Positions 1 through 7,167 of a DNA stretch of 34,543 bases are shown one piece after another. The stretch is from positions 1-34,543 of the forward strand of contig JAOZMZ010000014.1 in assembly GCA_029934055.1 (NCBI GenBank), given 5' to 3'. How positions within the stretch are numbered: the first letter of the stretch is position 1; each line of letters begins with the position of its first letter. The notes under the pieces were generated by a model. The model saw only the letters and a program-made list of their open reading frames with translations. It made no database searches and was not told the DNA's origin. Origin of the DNA: Kiritimatiellia bacterium (GTDB lineage: Bacteria; Verrucomicrobiota; Kiritimatiellia; B70-G9). A program made the position numbers and the translations under genes.

Positions 1-13
1 CTAGAGAAACGTC

Positions 14-244
14 CTAGCGTAGTTGCACCCCAAGAATCAGACGGGGATATCTAGGCGCGGGATGCGCACCCGGCAGCCGGCGCAAGACGTCCAGAGCACC
101 TCCCAGCACGGACGCCACCCACCGCGTGCCGAACGTGATTGTCCCCGCGACTATGTACAGCAGGACGAAAAACCCAAGGTTGCCGATCGCCGCGTTCCAG
201 CTGAAGGATATCGCCTCTTTCGCCGGGAACTTTCTTGCGCCCAT
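14..244 (-). CDS. Short predicted membrane protein, possibly truncated
   Basis: This 76-residue reading frame has a strong ribosome site (GGAGGAGG, about 8 bases before the ATG). Residues 1-20 resemble the start of polytopic membrane proteins that begin with a 'SFSWNAA' type amphipathic helix. One hydrophobic segment follows at about residues 22-45. After about residue 50 the protein turns Arg/Pro-rich and stops 14 bases from the window edge. That composition looks like an out-of-frame tail, so the gene may be frameshifted or cut by an assembly error. The neighbouring rsmI is also frameshifted, which makes local sequence error plausible. No function is recognised. The ribosome site and promoter support a real start; the true C-terminus is unknown. 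Confidence 0.5.
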   Translation of the reverse strand: MGARKFPAKEAISFSWNAAIGNLGFFVLLYIVAGTITFGTRWVASVLGGALDVLRRLPGAHPAPRYPRLILGVQLR

Positions 245-271
245 CCGGTCACCTCCTCCAGCGCACTAGTC

Positions 272-301
272 ATTCTAGCGTAACCGCCCGACCCGTGACA
301 G
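272..301 (-). promoter_or_regulatory. Candidate sigma-70-type promoter for the leftward membrane-protein gene
   Basis: Read on the minus strand, CTGTCA (296-301) and TAGAAT (272-277) are separated by 18 bases. They match the -35 and -10 consensus at 4/6 and 5/6 positions. The ATG at 244 lies 28 bases downstream, with a strong ribosome site between. Confidence 0.45.
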
Positions 302-333
302 GAAAAAATCCGGCACTCTTCCCGCCGGTACGC

Positions 334-351
334 ACACCCGGCTTCGGGTGT
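334..351. other. Perfect 7-bp hairpin in the divergent intergenic region
   Basis: ACACCCG (334-340), loop GCTT, CGGGTGT (345-351). Outer GGTAC (327-331) and GTACC (359-363) could extend the pairing across small internal loops. No T-run follows on either strand, so it does not look like an intrinsic terminator. It lies between the two divergent promoters and could be an operator or simply a cruciform-prone site. Confidence 0.35.
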
Positions 352-427
352 TCGGCTTGTACCTTGAGTCTGCCTATTCGGAAGCGCGCTTCAGGTCCGG
401 CGCCGACTCCGGATGTGAATTCGGTGT

Positions 428-455
428 TTGCCTGCGGTCCCGGTAAGTCTATCAT
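428..455 (+). promoter_or_regulatory. Candidate promoter for rsmI
   Basis: TTGCCT (428-433) and TATCAT (450-455) are spaced by 16 bases, matching consensus at 4/6 and 5/6. Transcription would begin near 462, only a few bases before the ATG at 467. No Shine-Dalgarno sequence is visible there, so the mRNA could be nearly leaderless. Confidence 0.4.
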
Positions 456-466
456 CCTCTCCCGCA

Positions 467-1152
467 ATGGAAGCGGGACTCTATATCGTCGGTACCCCCC
501 TGGGGAACCTGGGACCCTGCGTGCGCTCGAAACCCTGCGGGAAGCGGACCTGATCATGGCCGAGGACACGCGGCGCACGCGACGACTGCTGGCGCACTAC
601 GCTATTCACACGCGACTGCTGAGCTCTCACCGCTTCAACGAAGAACGCCGCGCACAGACTGCCGTCCGGCGGATCCGTTCCGGTGAGGCGGTGGCCCTGG
701 TGACGGATGCCGGCATGCCGGGCGTCTCGGATCCCGGCTCGCGCACGGCGGCGGCCTGCCGTGCCGCCGGCCTGCCGGTACACGTCATCCCCGGCCCCAC
801 GGCCGCGGCCGCGGCCCTGGCCTTGAGCGGGATGGGCGGGGGCGGTTACATCTTCGCCGGCTTCCTGCCGCGCCGCAGCGGGCCGCGCCGGCGCCGCCTG
901 GCCGAGCTCGACCGCGCGTCGCTGCCGATGATCGTCTACGAATCGCCGCACCGCCTGCCGGCCCTGCTGGCCGATATCGAGGAAACCATGGGCTCCCGCC
1001 GGGTCTTCATCGCCCGCGAACTCACCAAGCGCTACGAGGAATGCATCTCGGGCACTGCGGCCGAGCTGCGTGCGCATTTCTCCGCCGGGAAAATACGCGG
1101 AGAACTGACGGTCGTCATCGCCCCCGGCCGAAGTTCGCCACGCCAAGATTGA
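467..1152 (+). CDS. rsmI: 16S rRNA C1402 2'-O-methyltransferase RsmI, frameshifted near the N-terminus
   Basis: RsmI uses SAM to methylate the 2'-O of C1402 in the decoding centre of 16S rRNA. From the ATG at 467 the frame encodes a textbook start with the motif VGTPLGNLG (residues 8-16). The conserved continuation TLRALETLREADLIMAEDTR lies in another frame from 514 onward. Between them the expected two residues (Asp-Ile type) plus one base are missing, that is about seven bases. After the shift all family hallmarks are present: AEDTR, VTDAGMPGVSDPG, IPGPTA, YESPHRL, ARELTK and a GELTVVI end. Either the gene is broken or the sequence has an error. Without correction, only a product starting internally (for example at the ATG near 556) could be made. 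The length would otherwise suit RsmI proteins lacking the C-terminal extension. Confidence 0.85.
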
Positions 1153-1466
1153 CAGCCTGCAACGGCAATGCTAGCGTGCCTTGATCACAAACCCGCTGAG
1201 GCGCGGCGCACCATGTCTACGGCGGCGGTCGCCTCGCGGATGTGACCAGCCTTTCGCCGGCTTGCACCGGAAGGGATGGGCTGCAATCACGGGAATTTGA
1301 AGTATGAAAAACATGGGAGGGAGTCATCGCCCGGTCAACGGCTCCACCCGGAAAGCGCGCCCGCGAACAGTAGCGCCGTCCGGGCCGCCGGCCTCACACC
1401 ACCGGAACGATTTCTTCCACGCCTGGGGTTCCAGGCCCGCATTCCCGGTCCCGGAGTCCTGAATCC
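1153..1466. other. Gene-free stretch between rsmI and the STAS gene
   Basis: I see no convincing gene or tRNA here. An imperfect hairpin at 1250-1274 pairs CCTT...AAGG outside CCGG...CCGG. It lacks a T-run, so I do not call a terminator. The promoter of the downstream signalling operon is probably here, but no clear -35/-10 pair stands out. Confidence 0.4.
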
Positions 1467-2030
1467 ATGGCCGACCACGTGCAGGAAAACAGCGGTGACC
1501 GACTGATGGTGGCCCTGGCGGACCACACGGCCTTTGTCCAGGTACACGGCCGCGGTTCCTTCAAGAACGCCCCGCCGCTGAAGGAATTCGGCGCCCTGGC
1601 CATAAAGGAAGGCATCCGCCGCTTCGTTCTCGACATGCGTGCCTGCCAGGGAATGGACAGCACCTTCATGGGGGTGCTCGCCGGGCTGGCGGTGCGCCTG
1701 CATCAGCACAACGGCGGGGAGATGGTGATGGTGAACCTCACGCCGCGCACGCGCGGCCTGCTTTCGACCCTCGGCCTGGATTCGATCATCACCACCCACA
1801 TGGCCGGGGAAACCCCGGCGGACATCGCCCGTTTCCTCGGGGCGGTACCGCCGATGCAGAGTCTGCCGCCCGAAAAGGACCGGCGCCGCACCACCGAAAC
1901 GATGATCGAGGCCCATGAAGAGTTGACCAAGGTCACCCCGGAAAACGCGCCGCGTTTCCAGGATGTACTCACATACCTGCGGCAGGAAATAAAGAAACAT
2001 TCCGGGGAGGGCACTGCAGGCGAGCCATAG
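1467..2030 (+). CDS. STAS-domain protein (anti-sigma factor antagonist-like) with helical C-terminal extension
   Basis: The 187-residue protein has a STAS fold at about residues 12-120. Its phospho-acceptor loop is GMDSTFMG, with Ser65 in the position phosphorylated in SpoIIAA/RsbV proteins. The family binds anti-sigma kinases when dephosphorylated. Residues about 135-180 form a charged helical extension not needed for a minimal STAS protein, which is usually about 110 residues. The start is an ATG with a modest CGGAG upstream. The next gene, a PP2C phosphatase, begins 14 bases after the stop, and a second STAS gene and an RsbW-like gene follow. This protein is therefore a likely substrate of the phosphatase in a partner-switching pathway. 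No sigma factor gene is nearby, so the final output is unknown. Confidence 0.85.
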   Translation: MADHVQENSGDRLMVALADHTAFVQVHGRGSFKNAPPLKEFGALAIKEGIRRFVLDMRACQGMDSTFMGVLAGLAVRLHQHNGGEMVMVNLTPRTRGLLSTLGLDSIITTHMAGETPADIARFLGAVPPMQSLPPEKDRRRTTETMIEAHEELTKVTPENAPRFQDVLTYLRQEIKKHSGEGTAGEP

Positions 2031-2044
2031 CCGCGAGGCGAACA

Positions 2045-3484
2045 ATGTTTACACTGCATGCCATAATCTCCACGGTCATTGAACTGTTGATGGCCGTGGC
2101 CCTGCTGATCCTGATTGTGCGCATACGCCACCTGCGCGTTCTCTACGACGAACTTTCGCAGGAAAAAGAGGTCATGTTCGGCTTCATCCACGATATCGCC
2201 GAAGTCTTCGCCGACGCCGACACGGTGGATATGGATCTCATGCTGCGCCGTGTACTCTTCTATGCCATGCGTACCACCCGCGCCGGTGCCGGCGCGGTCT
2301 ATGTACTCGACCACGACGGCGTCCTGCGCGCGCGGGCCCTCTCGGGTCTCTTCCCGCCGATGTCCCCGGAGGCCCCCGATACGACCGCCCAGGCTGCCAG
2401 CAAGGCACACTACGTCGAACAGCTCGCCCGCGCCGAGCGTATCCATGTCGGCCAAGGCCTGGTGGGCACGGTCGCCGATCTCGGACGGCCGATCCTCATC
2501 GAAGACGCCGAACGCGACCCGCGCGTTCCCCGCTACAAGGATGAATACCTACGGATCCACTCGGTCCTCATGGTACCGATGCGCTTCCATGACCGCATCC
2601 TCGGCGTGCTGGCCGTAGTCAACCGTGTGGATGGACGCCCCTTCATTCAAACCGACCTCAATCTTCTCGAGGCCCTCGCCGACCAGGCTTCGGTCTCGAT
2701 CCACTTCGCCCAGTTGCGGGAAGCCCTCGAGGAAAAACGCCGCATAGATCACGACCTCGACCTCGCCCGTCATATCCAGGGGGCCCTCCTGCCGAAATAC
2801 ATCCCGACTCTCGAGGGCATCCAGCTGGCGGCCTTCAACGATCCGGCCCTTGAAGTCGGCGGGGACTACTACGACTTCGTCCCGGTGGACGACGACCACG
2901 TCGGGCTGGTCATCGCCGACGTTTCGGGCAAGGGTATCAGTGGGGCAATTATGATGAGTGTCTGCCGCAGCGTGCTGCGCTCGCAGGCGCGCGGCTGCCA
3001 GCACCCGACCGAAGTCCTGCGGGCGGTCAACCGCTTCATGTACGAGGACATAGCCGAGGACATGTTCGTCAGCATGCTCTACATGGTCTACGATATCCGC
3101 TCGCACCGCCTCCTGATCGCGCGAGCCGGACACGAACGCCCCCTACTGTACTCTCCGGCGGATGACCGCTTCACGATCCTCGATTCCGGCGGCATTGCGC
3201 TGGGAATCGGGCCGGCCGACAACTTCGACCGCCTCCTGGAGGAAAAGGAATACGAACTGCATCCCGGCGACGTCCTGGTGGCATACACGGACGGAATCAC
3301 GGAGGCCATGAATCCCGGCGGCGAAGAGTGGGGCCTCGACCGACTTACCGACGCCATCCGCTCCGCCGCTCCGGAAGGCGCCCCCGCCGTAATTGACAAC
3401 GTCCGCCGCCGCCTGGCCCGTTTCGTCGGCGAATCGCGCCAATATGACGATATGACGTTGCTTACAATGCGGGTCTTGAAGTAA
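2045..3484 (+). CDS. Membrane-anchored GAF-domain PP2C (SpoIIE/RsbU-type) serine phosphatase
   Basis: The 479-residue protein has one transmembrane helix (about residues 6-26), a short linker, a GAF sensor domain (about 50-215), a helical coupling segment (220-250), and a C-terminal SpoIIE-type PP2C domain (about 250-478). Metal-binding motifs are intact: GGDYYD (272-277), ADVSGKG (291-297), YTDG (414-417) and YDDMT (467-471). Such phosphatases remove phosphate from STAS antagonists so that these capture the anti-sigma kinase. STAS genes lie on both sides (14 bases upstream, 41 bases downstream), so both are candidate substrates. The GAF domain probably senses a small ligand or redox signal at the inner membrane; its ligand cannot be told from sequence. 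Confidence 0.93.
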   Translation: MFTLHAIISTVIELLMAVALLILIVRIRHLRVLYDELSQEKEVMFGFIHDIAEVFADADTVDMDLMLRRVLFYAMRTTRAGAGAVYVLDHDGVLRARALSGLFPPMSPEAPDTTAQAASKAHYVEQLARAERIHVGQGLVGTVADLGRPILIEDAERDPRVPRYKDEYLRIHSVLMVPMRFHDRILGVLAVVNRVDGRPFIQTDLNLLEALADQASVSIHFAQLREALEEKRRIDHDLDLARHIQGALLPKYIPTLEGIQLAAFNDPALEVGGDYYDFVPVDDDHVGLVIADVSGKGISGAIMMSVCRSVLRSQARGCQHPTEVLRAVNRFMYEDIAEDMFVSMLYMVYDIRSHRLLIARAGHERPLLYSPADDRFTILDSGGIALGIGPADNFDRLLEEKEYELHPGDVLVAYTDGITEAMNPGGEEWGLDRLTDAIRSAAPEGAPAVIDNVRRRLARFVGESRQYDDMTLLTMRVLK

Positions 3485-3525
3485 TATGTGAATTGGTGCA
3501 GGATTAAGATTCACTGGAGCGACCG

Positions 3526-3876
3526 ATGAGGGAATGCGTCATACAGAGAGAAGAACGGGGAGACCTGGACATCCTCCATCTCGACGGATCGCTGGACGCC
3601 TATTCTTTTCCCCGCCTCGAGGGAGCCCTCAACAACCTGCGTGAAGACCAGCGCAACCGGGTCATCCTCGACTGTTCGGGGCTGGACTACATCAGCAGCG
3701 CCGCCCTCGGCGCGCTGATCGGTTTCGCCCGGCGCGCGCGTGAAGACAACGGTGACCTCCGCCTGGCGAAACTCTCGGCCAAAATCTACAACATCGTCGA
3801 ACTGTTGGGATTTCACAAGATCCTCCAGATCTATGACGACGTCGAAACGGCCGTGAAAAGCTTCGAAGCCGCCTGA
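3526..3876 (+). CDS. Minimal STAS protein, SpoIIAA/RsbV-type anti-sigma factor antagonist
   Basis: This 116-residue protein is the length of a stand-alone STAS domain. The helix-start loop DYISSAALG carries Ser57 and Ser58, one of which is the expected phosphorylation site. It follows the PP2C phosphatase by 41 bases and precedes the RsbW-like gene by 21 bases. This is the order expected of an antagonist and its anti-sigma partner. Compared with the 187-residue STAS protein at the head of the operon it lacks a C-terminal extension. The two may therefore answer to the same phosphatase but bind different partners. The role of the family is established; the partner assignment is inferred from position. 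Confidence 0.9.
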   Translation: MRECVIQREERGDLDILHLDGSLDAYSFPRLEGALNNLREDQRNRVILDCSGLDYISSAALGALIGFARRAREDNGDLRLAKLSAKIYNIVELLGFHKILQIYDDVETAVKSFEAA

Positions 3877-3897
3877 AGACAATCAAAGGAGGCCGGG

Positions 3898-4359
3898 ATG
3901 CAGCACCAACGAACATCGCCGGACGTCACTGAATATGTCCAGATCCAGATACCGCCTCGTTACAGTTACCTGCGCATCGTCCGCCAGTCGGTCAGGGACA
4001 TGTGTGTCCAGGCGGGCATCTCGGAATTCAAGGCCGCCCAACTGGAGATGGCCGTGGACGAAGCCTGTTCCCAGATCATCGAACATCTCTCACGTGCCCG
4101 CCCGGCGGATGGTGGATCGCAGCTCTCACTCGATATCCTGCTCTCCCTCTTTCGTAACCGCGTGGAAGTCGAGCTGCGCCATCCCGGCGATCCGCTGGAC
4201 ATATCCGGCGAACAGGAGGTTCCTCCCGAGGAATTCGCCCGTCATCCCGCCGACAAGGCCGGCTTGGCGGTATACGTCATCAGGCGCTTCGTGGACGACG
4301 TTCAGTACGGCCCGGACGAAAGCGGCCTGCACTGCTTGCGCCTGATGAAAAAAATCTGA
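3898..4359 (+). CDS. RsbW/SpoIIAB-like ATPase-fold regulator with a degenerate ATP site
   Basis: This 153-residue protein has the GHKL fold of anti-sigma kinases. The N-box region reads AVDEACSQIIEH (residues 52-63). The usual Mg-binding Asn of the family's DEACxN pattern is Gln59 here. The DxGxG loop that closes over ATP is replaced by HPGDPLDIS (about 95-103). The later GLAVYVIRRFVDDVQY segment (122-137) is well conserved. A ribosome site AAAGGAGG precedes the ATG. Position after a STAS gene supports an anti-sigma or switch role. The substitutions suggest it may bind its partner without efficient phosphorylation, or use ATP differently. No cognate sigma factor is encoded in the window. Confidence 0.82.
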   Translation: MQHQRTSPDVTEYVQIQIPPRYSYLRIVRQSVRDMCVQAGISEFKAAQLEMAVDEACSQIIEHLSRARPADGGSQLSLDILLSLFRNRVEVELRHPGDPLDISGEQEVPPEEFARHPADKAGLAVYVIRRFVDDVQYGPDESGLHCLRLMKKI

Positions 4360-4361
4360 GG

Positions 4362-4377
4362 GTGTATCTCCATACAC
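4362..4377 (+). other. 6-bp hairpin just after the signalling operon
   Basis: GTGTAT, loop CTCC, ATACAC begins three bases after the stop codon of the RsbW-like gene. It has no following T-run, so an intrinsic terminator is not clear; an RNA 3'-end protecting stem is possible. Confidence 0.35.
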
Positions 4378-4492
4378 GCTCCCGAGGTTGATTATTGAAA
4401 CGATCCCCCCAACGTATTACCGTACCGGGTGCCTGGCATGCCGGATTTCCATTGAGCACACCCGGCCGGCAGCCTGTCAGAATGTCACGGCC

Positions 4493-4507
4493 GGCCGACG
4501 GTCGGCC
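4493..4507. repeat. Near-perfect GC palindrome upstream of grpE
   Basis: GGCCGAC, one central G, then GTCGGCC. It lies about 30 bases before the grpE ATG, between the probable promoter region and the ribosome site. It could act as an operator or form a hairpin in the 5' leader. The same two 7-base arms flank the hairpin at 34449-34476. Confidence 0.4.
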
Positions 4508-4537
4508 CGGGAACATTGAAGGAGTCCGCTCGGCAAG

Positions 4538-5173
4538 ATGAAGAAAAAAGGCCATAAGGAACCACGTCACGGTCAGAAAACGGAGTCGCAGCAGCAAAAG
4601 GAAGCGTCCTCAGCCGGGGACGAAAAAACGGCTCCCGCCGCCCCCGCCGAGGAACTCAAGGACCGCCTCCTGCGCCTGCAGGCGGATTTCGACAACTTCC
4701 GCAAGCGGACCATGCGTGAACGCAATGAATGGTACCGCAACGCCAATGAGGATCTCATGCGGGAACTCCTGCCGGTGATAGACCATTTCGAACTCGGGCT
4801 CCATACCGCCGAAAAACTCGACACCGACCCCGCCGTCCTCGACGGACTCCGCCTGGTTCACCAGCAACTCCTCAACGTCCTCGAGAAATTCGGACTGAAA
4901 CCGCTCGACGCCAAAAACGTGCCCTTCGATCCGCGCCTCCACGAGGCCGTTACTCATGTCCCCTCCGAGGAATACCCCGCCGATATGGTCATCGCGCAGA
5001 CCCGTCGGGGATACATGCTCGGCGACAAGGTCCTGCGCGCCGCCCAGGTTGTCGTCTCCAGCGGAAACCCCGCTGGCGTTGAAGATACATCCTCCGCCGG
5101 GTGCGGATCCGACGGCGAGCCCGCCGAGGAGGCCCCTCCCAATCCGGACGCAGCGGCGCCTCGCGAGGAATAA
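4538..5173 (+). CDS. grpE: Nucleotide exchange factor GrpE
   Basis: GrpE releases ADP from the DnaK chaperone. The 211-residue product has a Lys/Gln/Ala-rich disordered N-terminus (1-37). A long coiled coil with the family signature LLRLQADFDNFRKRT follows (about 44-58), then the helical bundle. The C-terminal beta domain has the conserved NVPFDPRLHEAV and RGYMLGDKVLRAAQVVVS segments (about 127-175). An acidic tail of about 35 residues follows the domain. The ATG has a GAAGGAG ribosome site. dnaJ begins four bases after the stop, so the two are translated from one message; dnaK is not in the window. A TTGAAA at 4395-4400 is suggestive of a heat-shock -35 element, but no matching -10 is present. 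Confidence 0.95.
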   Translation: MKKKGHKEPRHGQKTESQQQKEASSAGDEKTAPAAPAEELKDRLLRLQADFDNFRKRTMRERNEWYRNANEDLMRELLPVIDHFELGLHTAEKLDTDPAVLDGLRLVHQQLLNVLEKFGLKPLDAKNVPFDPRLHEAVTHVPSEEYPADMVIAQTRRGYMLGDKVLRAAQVVVSSGNPAGVEDTSSAGCGSDGEPAEEAPPNPDAAAPREE

Positions 5174-5176
5174 CAC

Positions 5177-6349
5177 ATGGCGACCAGCAAGAGAGACTTC
5201 TACGAAATTCTCGGGGTGAGCCGTGACGCCTCCGCCGAGGACATAAAAAAGGCCTACCGGCGGCTGGCGGTGAAATACCACCCGGACAAGAACCCCGGCG
5301 ACAAGGAAGCCGAAGAAAAGTTCAAGGAGATCTCCGAGGCCTACGAAATCCTCAGCGATCCCCAGAAACGCCAGCAATACGACCGCTTCGGCCATCAGGC
5401 TTTCGGGCCGGGCATGGGAAGCGCCGCCGGTGCCGGCATGGGGATCGACCTCGAAGAGGCCCTGCGCACTTTCATGGAAACCTTCGGCGGCAGCCACAGC
5501 ATCTTCGATGACTTCTTCGGCGGAGTTTCCGGGGGAGGACGCCGCCATCCCGACAACCGAGGCTCCGATCTGCGCCTCGACCTGGAAATCGATTTCGAAG
5601 AAGCCGCGCTCGGGTCGGAACGCGAGATATCATTTCCGGTGATGGAAGAGTGCCCGCGTTGTCACGGCAGCGGCGCCGAACCGGGCAGCCAACGGCAAAC
5701 CTGCCCGCAGTGCGGCGGGCAAGGCGTCGTGGTGACTTCCAGCGGTTTTTTCCATGTCCGCCAGACGTGCCCGGCCTGCGGCGGTTCGGGCCAGATCCTG
5801 CGTAATCCCTGCCGCACCTGTCACGGCCGGGGCCGCGTCAAGACCCGCCGCAAGATCAAGGTCCGGATCCCTGCGGGCGTCGAAACCGGATCACGGCTGA
5901 GGGTCTCCGGCAAGGGCGAAGGCGGCATTCACGGCGGGCGTCCCGGCGACCTGTATATCGTCCTGCACGTGCGGCCGCACGACCTCTTCCAGCGCCATGA
6001 TACCGATATCTACTGCGAAGTCCCGATCCCGTTCCATATCGCCGCCCTCGGGGGCACGGTCAACGTACCCACCATTCACGGATACGCCGAAATCAAGATC
6101 CCGCCCGGCACCGAAAGCGGGCGCATCTTCCGCCTGCGCGGCAAGGGCATCACGCCGCCCCATGGCGGGCGTCCCGGCGACCAGCACGTGCGCGTCATCG
6201 TGGAAGTGCCCCGCCACCTTTCGGCCCATCAGAAAAAACTCCTCCAGCAGGTCGGCGAGACCTTCAACCAATCTCAATTTCCGCTGACCACCGAACTCCA
6301 GCGGCGCGCACACAAGTTCTACGAACGAAAACGTTCTCTCGGCAAGTAG
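5177..6349 (+). CDS. dnaJ: Chaperone DnaJ
   Basis: This is a full-length type I Hsp40 of 390 residues that delivers unfolded clients to DnaK and stimulates its ATPase. The J domain (1-70) has HPD at 35-37. A Gly/Phe-rich region follows (about 76-125). Four zinc-finger repeats are complete: CPRCHGSG (159), CPQCGGQG (176), CPACGGSG (198) and CRTCHGRG (212). The C-terminal substrate-binding domains end in the usual basic tail. The start four bases after grpE uses a GAGGAA ribosome site inside the end of grpE. rsmE begins four bases after the stop, so a grpE-dnaJ-rsmE transcript is likely. Confidence 0.97.
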   Translation: MATSKRDFYEILGVSRDASAEDIKKAYRRLAVKYHPDKNPGDKEAEEKFKEISEAYEILSDPQKRQQYDRFGHQAFGPGMGSAAGAGMGIDLEEALRTFMETFGGSHSIFDDFFGGVSGGGRRHPDNRGSDLRLDLEIDFEEAALGSEREISFPVMEECPRCHGSGAEPGSQRQTCPQCGGQGVVVTSSGFFHVRQTCPACGGSGQILRNPCRTCHGRGRVKTRRKIKVRIPAGVETGSRLRVSGKGEGGIHGGRPGDLYIVLHVRPHDLFQRHDTDIYCEVPIPFHIAALGGTVNVPTIHGYAEIKIPPGTESGRIFRLRGKGITPPHGGRPGDQHVRVIVEVPRHLSAHQKKLLQQVGETFNQSQFPLTTELQRRAHKFYERKRSLGK

Positions 6350-6353
6350 GTCC

Positions 6354-7100
6354 ATGCGCCCCCGCTGCTACATCCCGCCGGAAGAATGGACTGCGGATGC
6401 CCTCCGCCCTTCACCCGACAGAACCCATCATCTCCGCGACGTCCTGCGCCTGAGGGCCGGCGACTCCGTGATCGCCTTCAACGGCCGCGGACGGTGGGCC
6501 GGGTGCACCGTCGTCCTCGAATCCCGCGGTGCCCTCAGCCTTCGCATTCAAGACATTCACGAAAGCCCGCCGCCGGCACTGCGTATAACCCTGCTGCCGT
6601 CCCTCATCAGGGCCCAGCGCATGGACTGGCTCATCCAGAAGGCCGTGGAACTCGGTGTGACCCGCCTCGTTCCCCTGATCGCCGAACGCGGCCTGATCCG
6701 CACGAAAAACACCCCCCCGAAGACCCGTCGCGACCGCTGGCTCAAAATCGCCGTGCAGGCCGCCGCACAGTGCGGAAACCTCTGGCTGCCGCAAATCGAT
6801 CTTCCCCTTCCACTCGGCCGGGCCCTCCTCCTCAGGAAGGAACTCGGACTGTGCCTGATCGGATCCACAACCTCAAACGCCCGCCCGCTGCGCGAAGCGC
6901 TCGAGAACGCCAGGCGCCGCAAAACCGACGCCGTCGCCTTCATGAGCGGCCCCGAAGGCGGCTTCACCCCCGCAGAAGAGAGCGAAGCCGTCGCCGCGGG
7001 TTGGTTGCCGGTCAGCCTGGGCGACCTCACCCTCCGCGCGGAAACCGCCCCGCTCTTCGCCGCAGCCGCCGCCCGCTACGCCCTTGCGGCCCCGGGTTGA
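6354..7100 (+). CDS. rsmE: 16S rRNA m3U1498 methyltransferase RsmE
   Basis: RsmE methylates N3 of U1498 in 16S rRNA using SAM. The 248-residue protein has the N-terminal PUA-like domain (HHLRDVLRLRAGD, about 24-36). The C-terminal SPOUT knot carries RMDWLIQKAVELGV (83-96), SGPEGGF (about 200) and the knot sequence SLGDLTLRAETAPL (about 221-234). The gene follows dnaJ by four bases, a pairing common in bacteria. Together with rsmI and era in the same window it adds to a cluster of small-subunit maturation functions. Confidence 0.95.
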   Translation: MRPRCYIPPEEWTADALRPSPDRTHHLRDVLRLRAGDSVIAFNGRGRWAGCTVVLESRGALSLRIQDIHESPPPALRITLLPSLIRAQRMDWLIQKAVELGVTRLVPLIAERGLIRTKNTPPKTRRDRWLKIAVQAAAQCGNLWLPQIDLPLPLGRALLLRKELGLCLIGSTTSNARPLREALENARRRKTDAVAFMSGPEGGFTPAEESEAVAAGWLPVSLGDLTLRAETAPLFAAAAARYALAAPG

Positions 7101-7167
7101 CCCGTAACGAAGGGCTTCCCTTTGCCCCTGCCAGGCGCTAGACTCAGCTCACTGATTCGACAACACA

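Noticed and set aside
4388-4420. Promoter or heat-shock promoter before grpE
   Set aside because: TTGATT and TTGAAA are present but are 21 and 14 bases from TATTAC, outside the usual spacing, and there is no CCCCAT-type -10 or CIRCE element.
7110-7122. Terminator after rsmE (AAGGG-CTT-CCCTT)
   Set aside because: The stem is only five pairs and is followed by TGCCCC, not a T-run.
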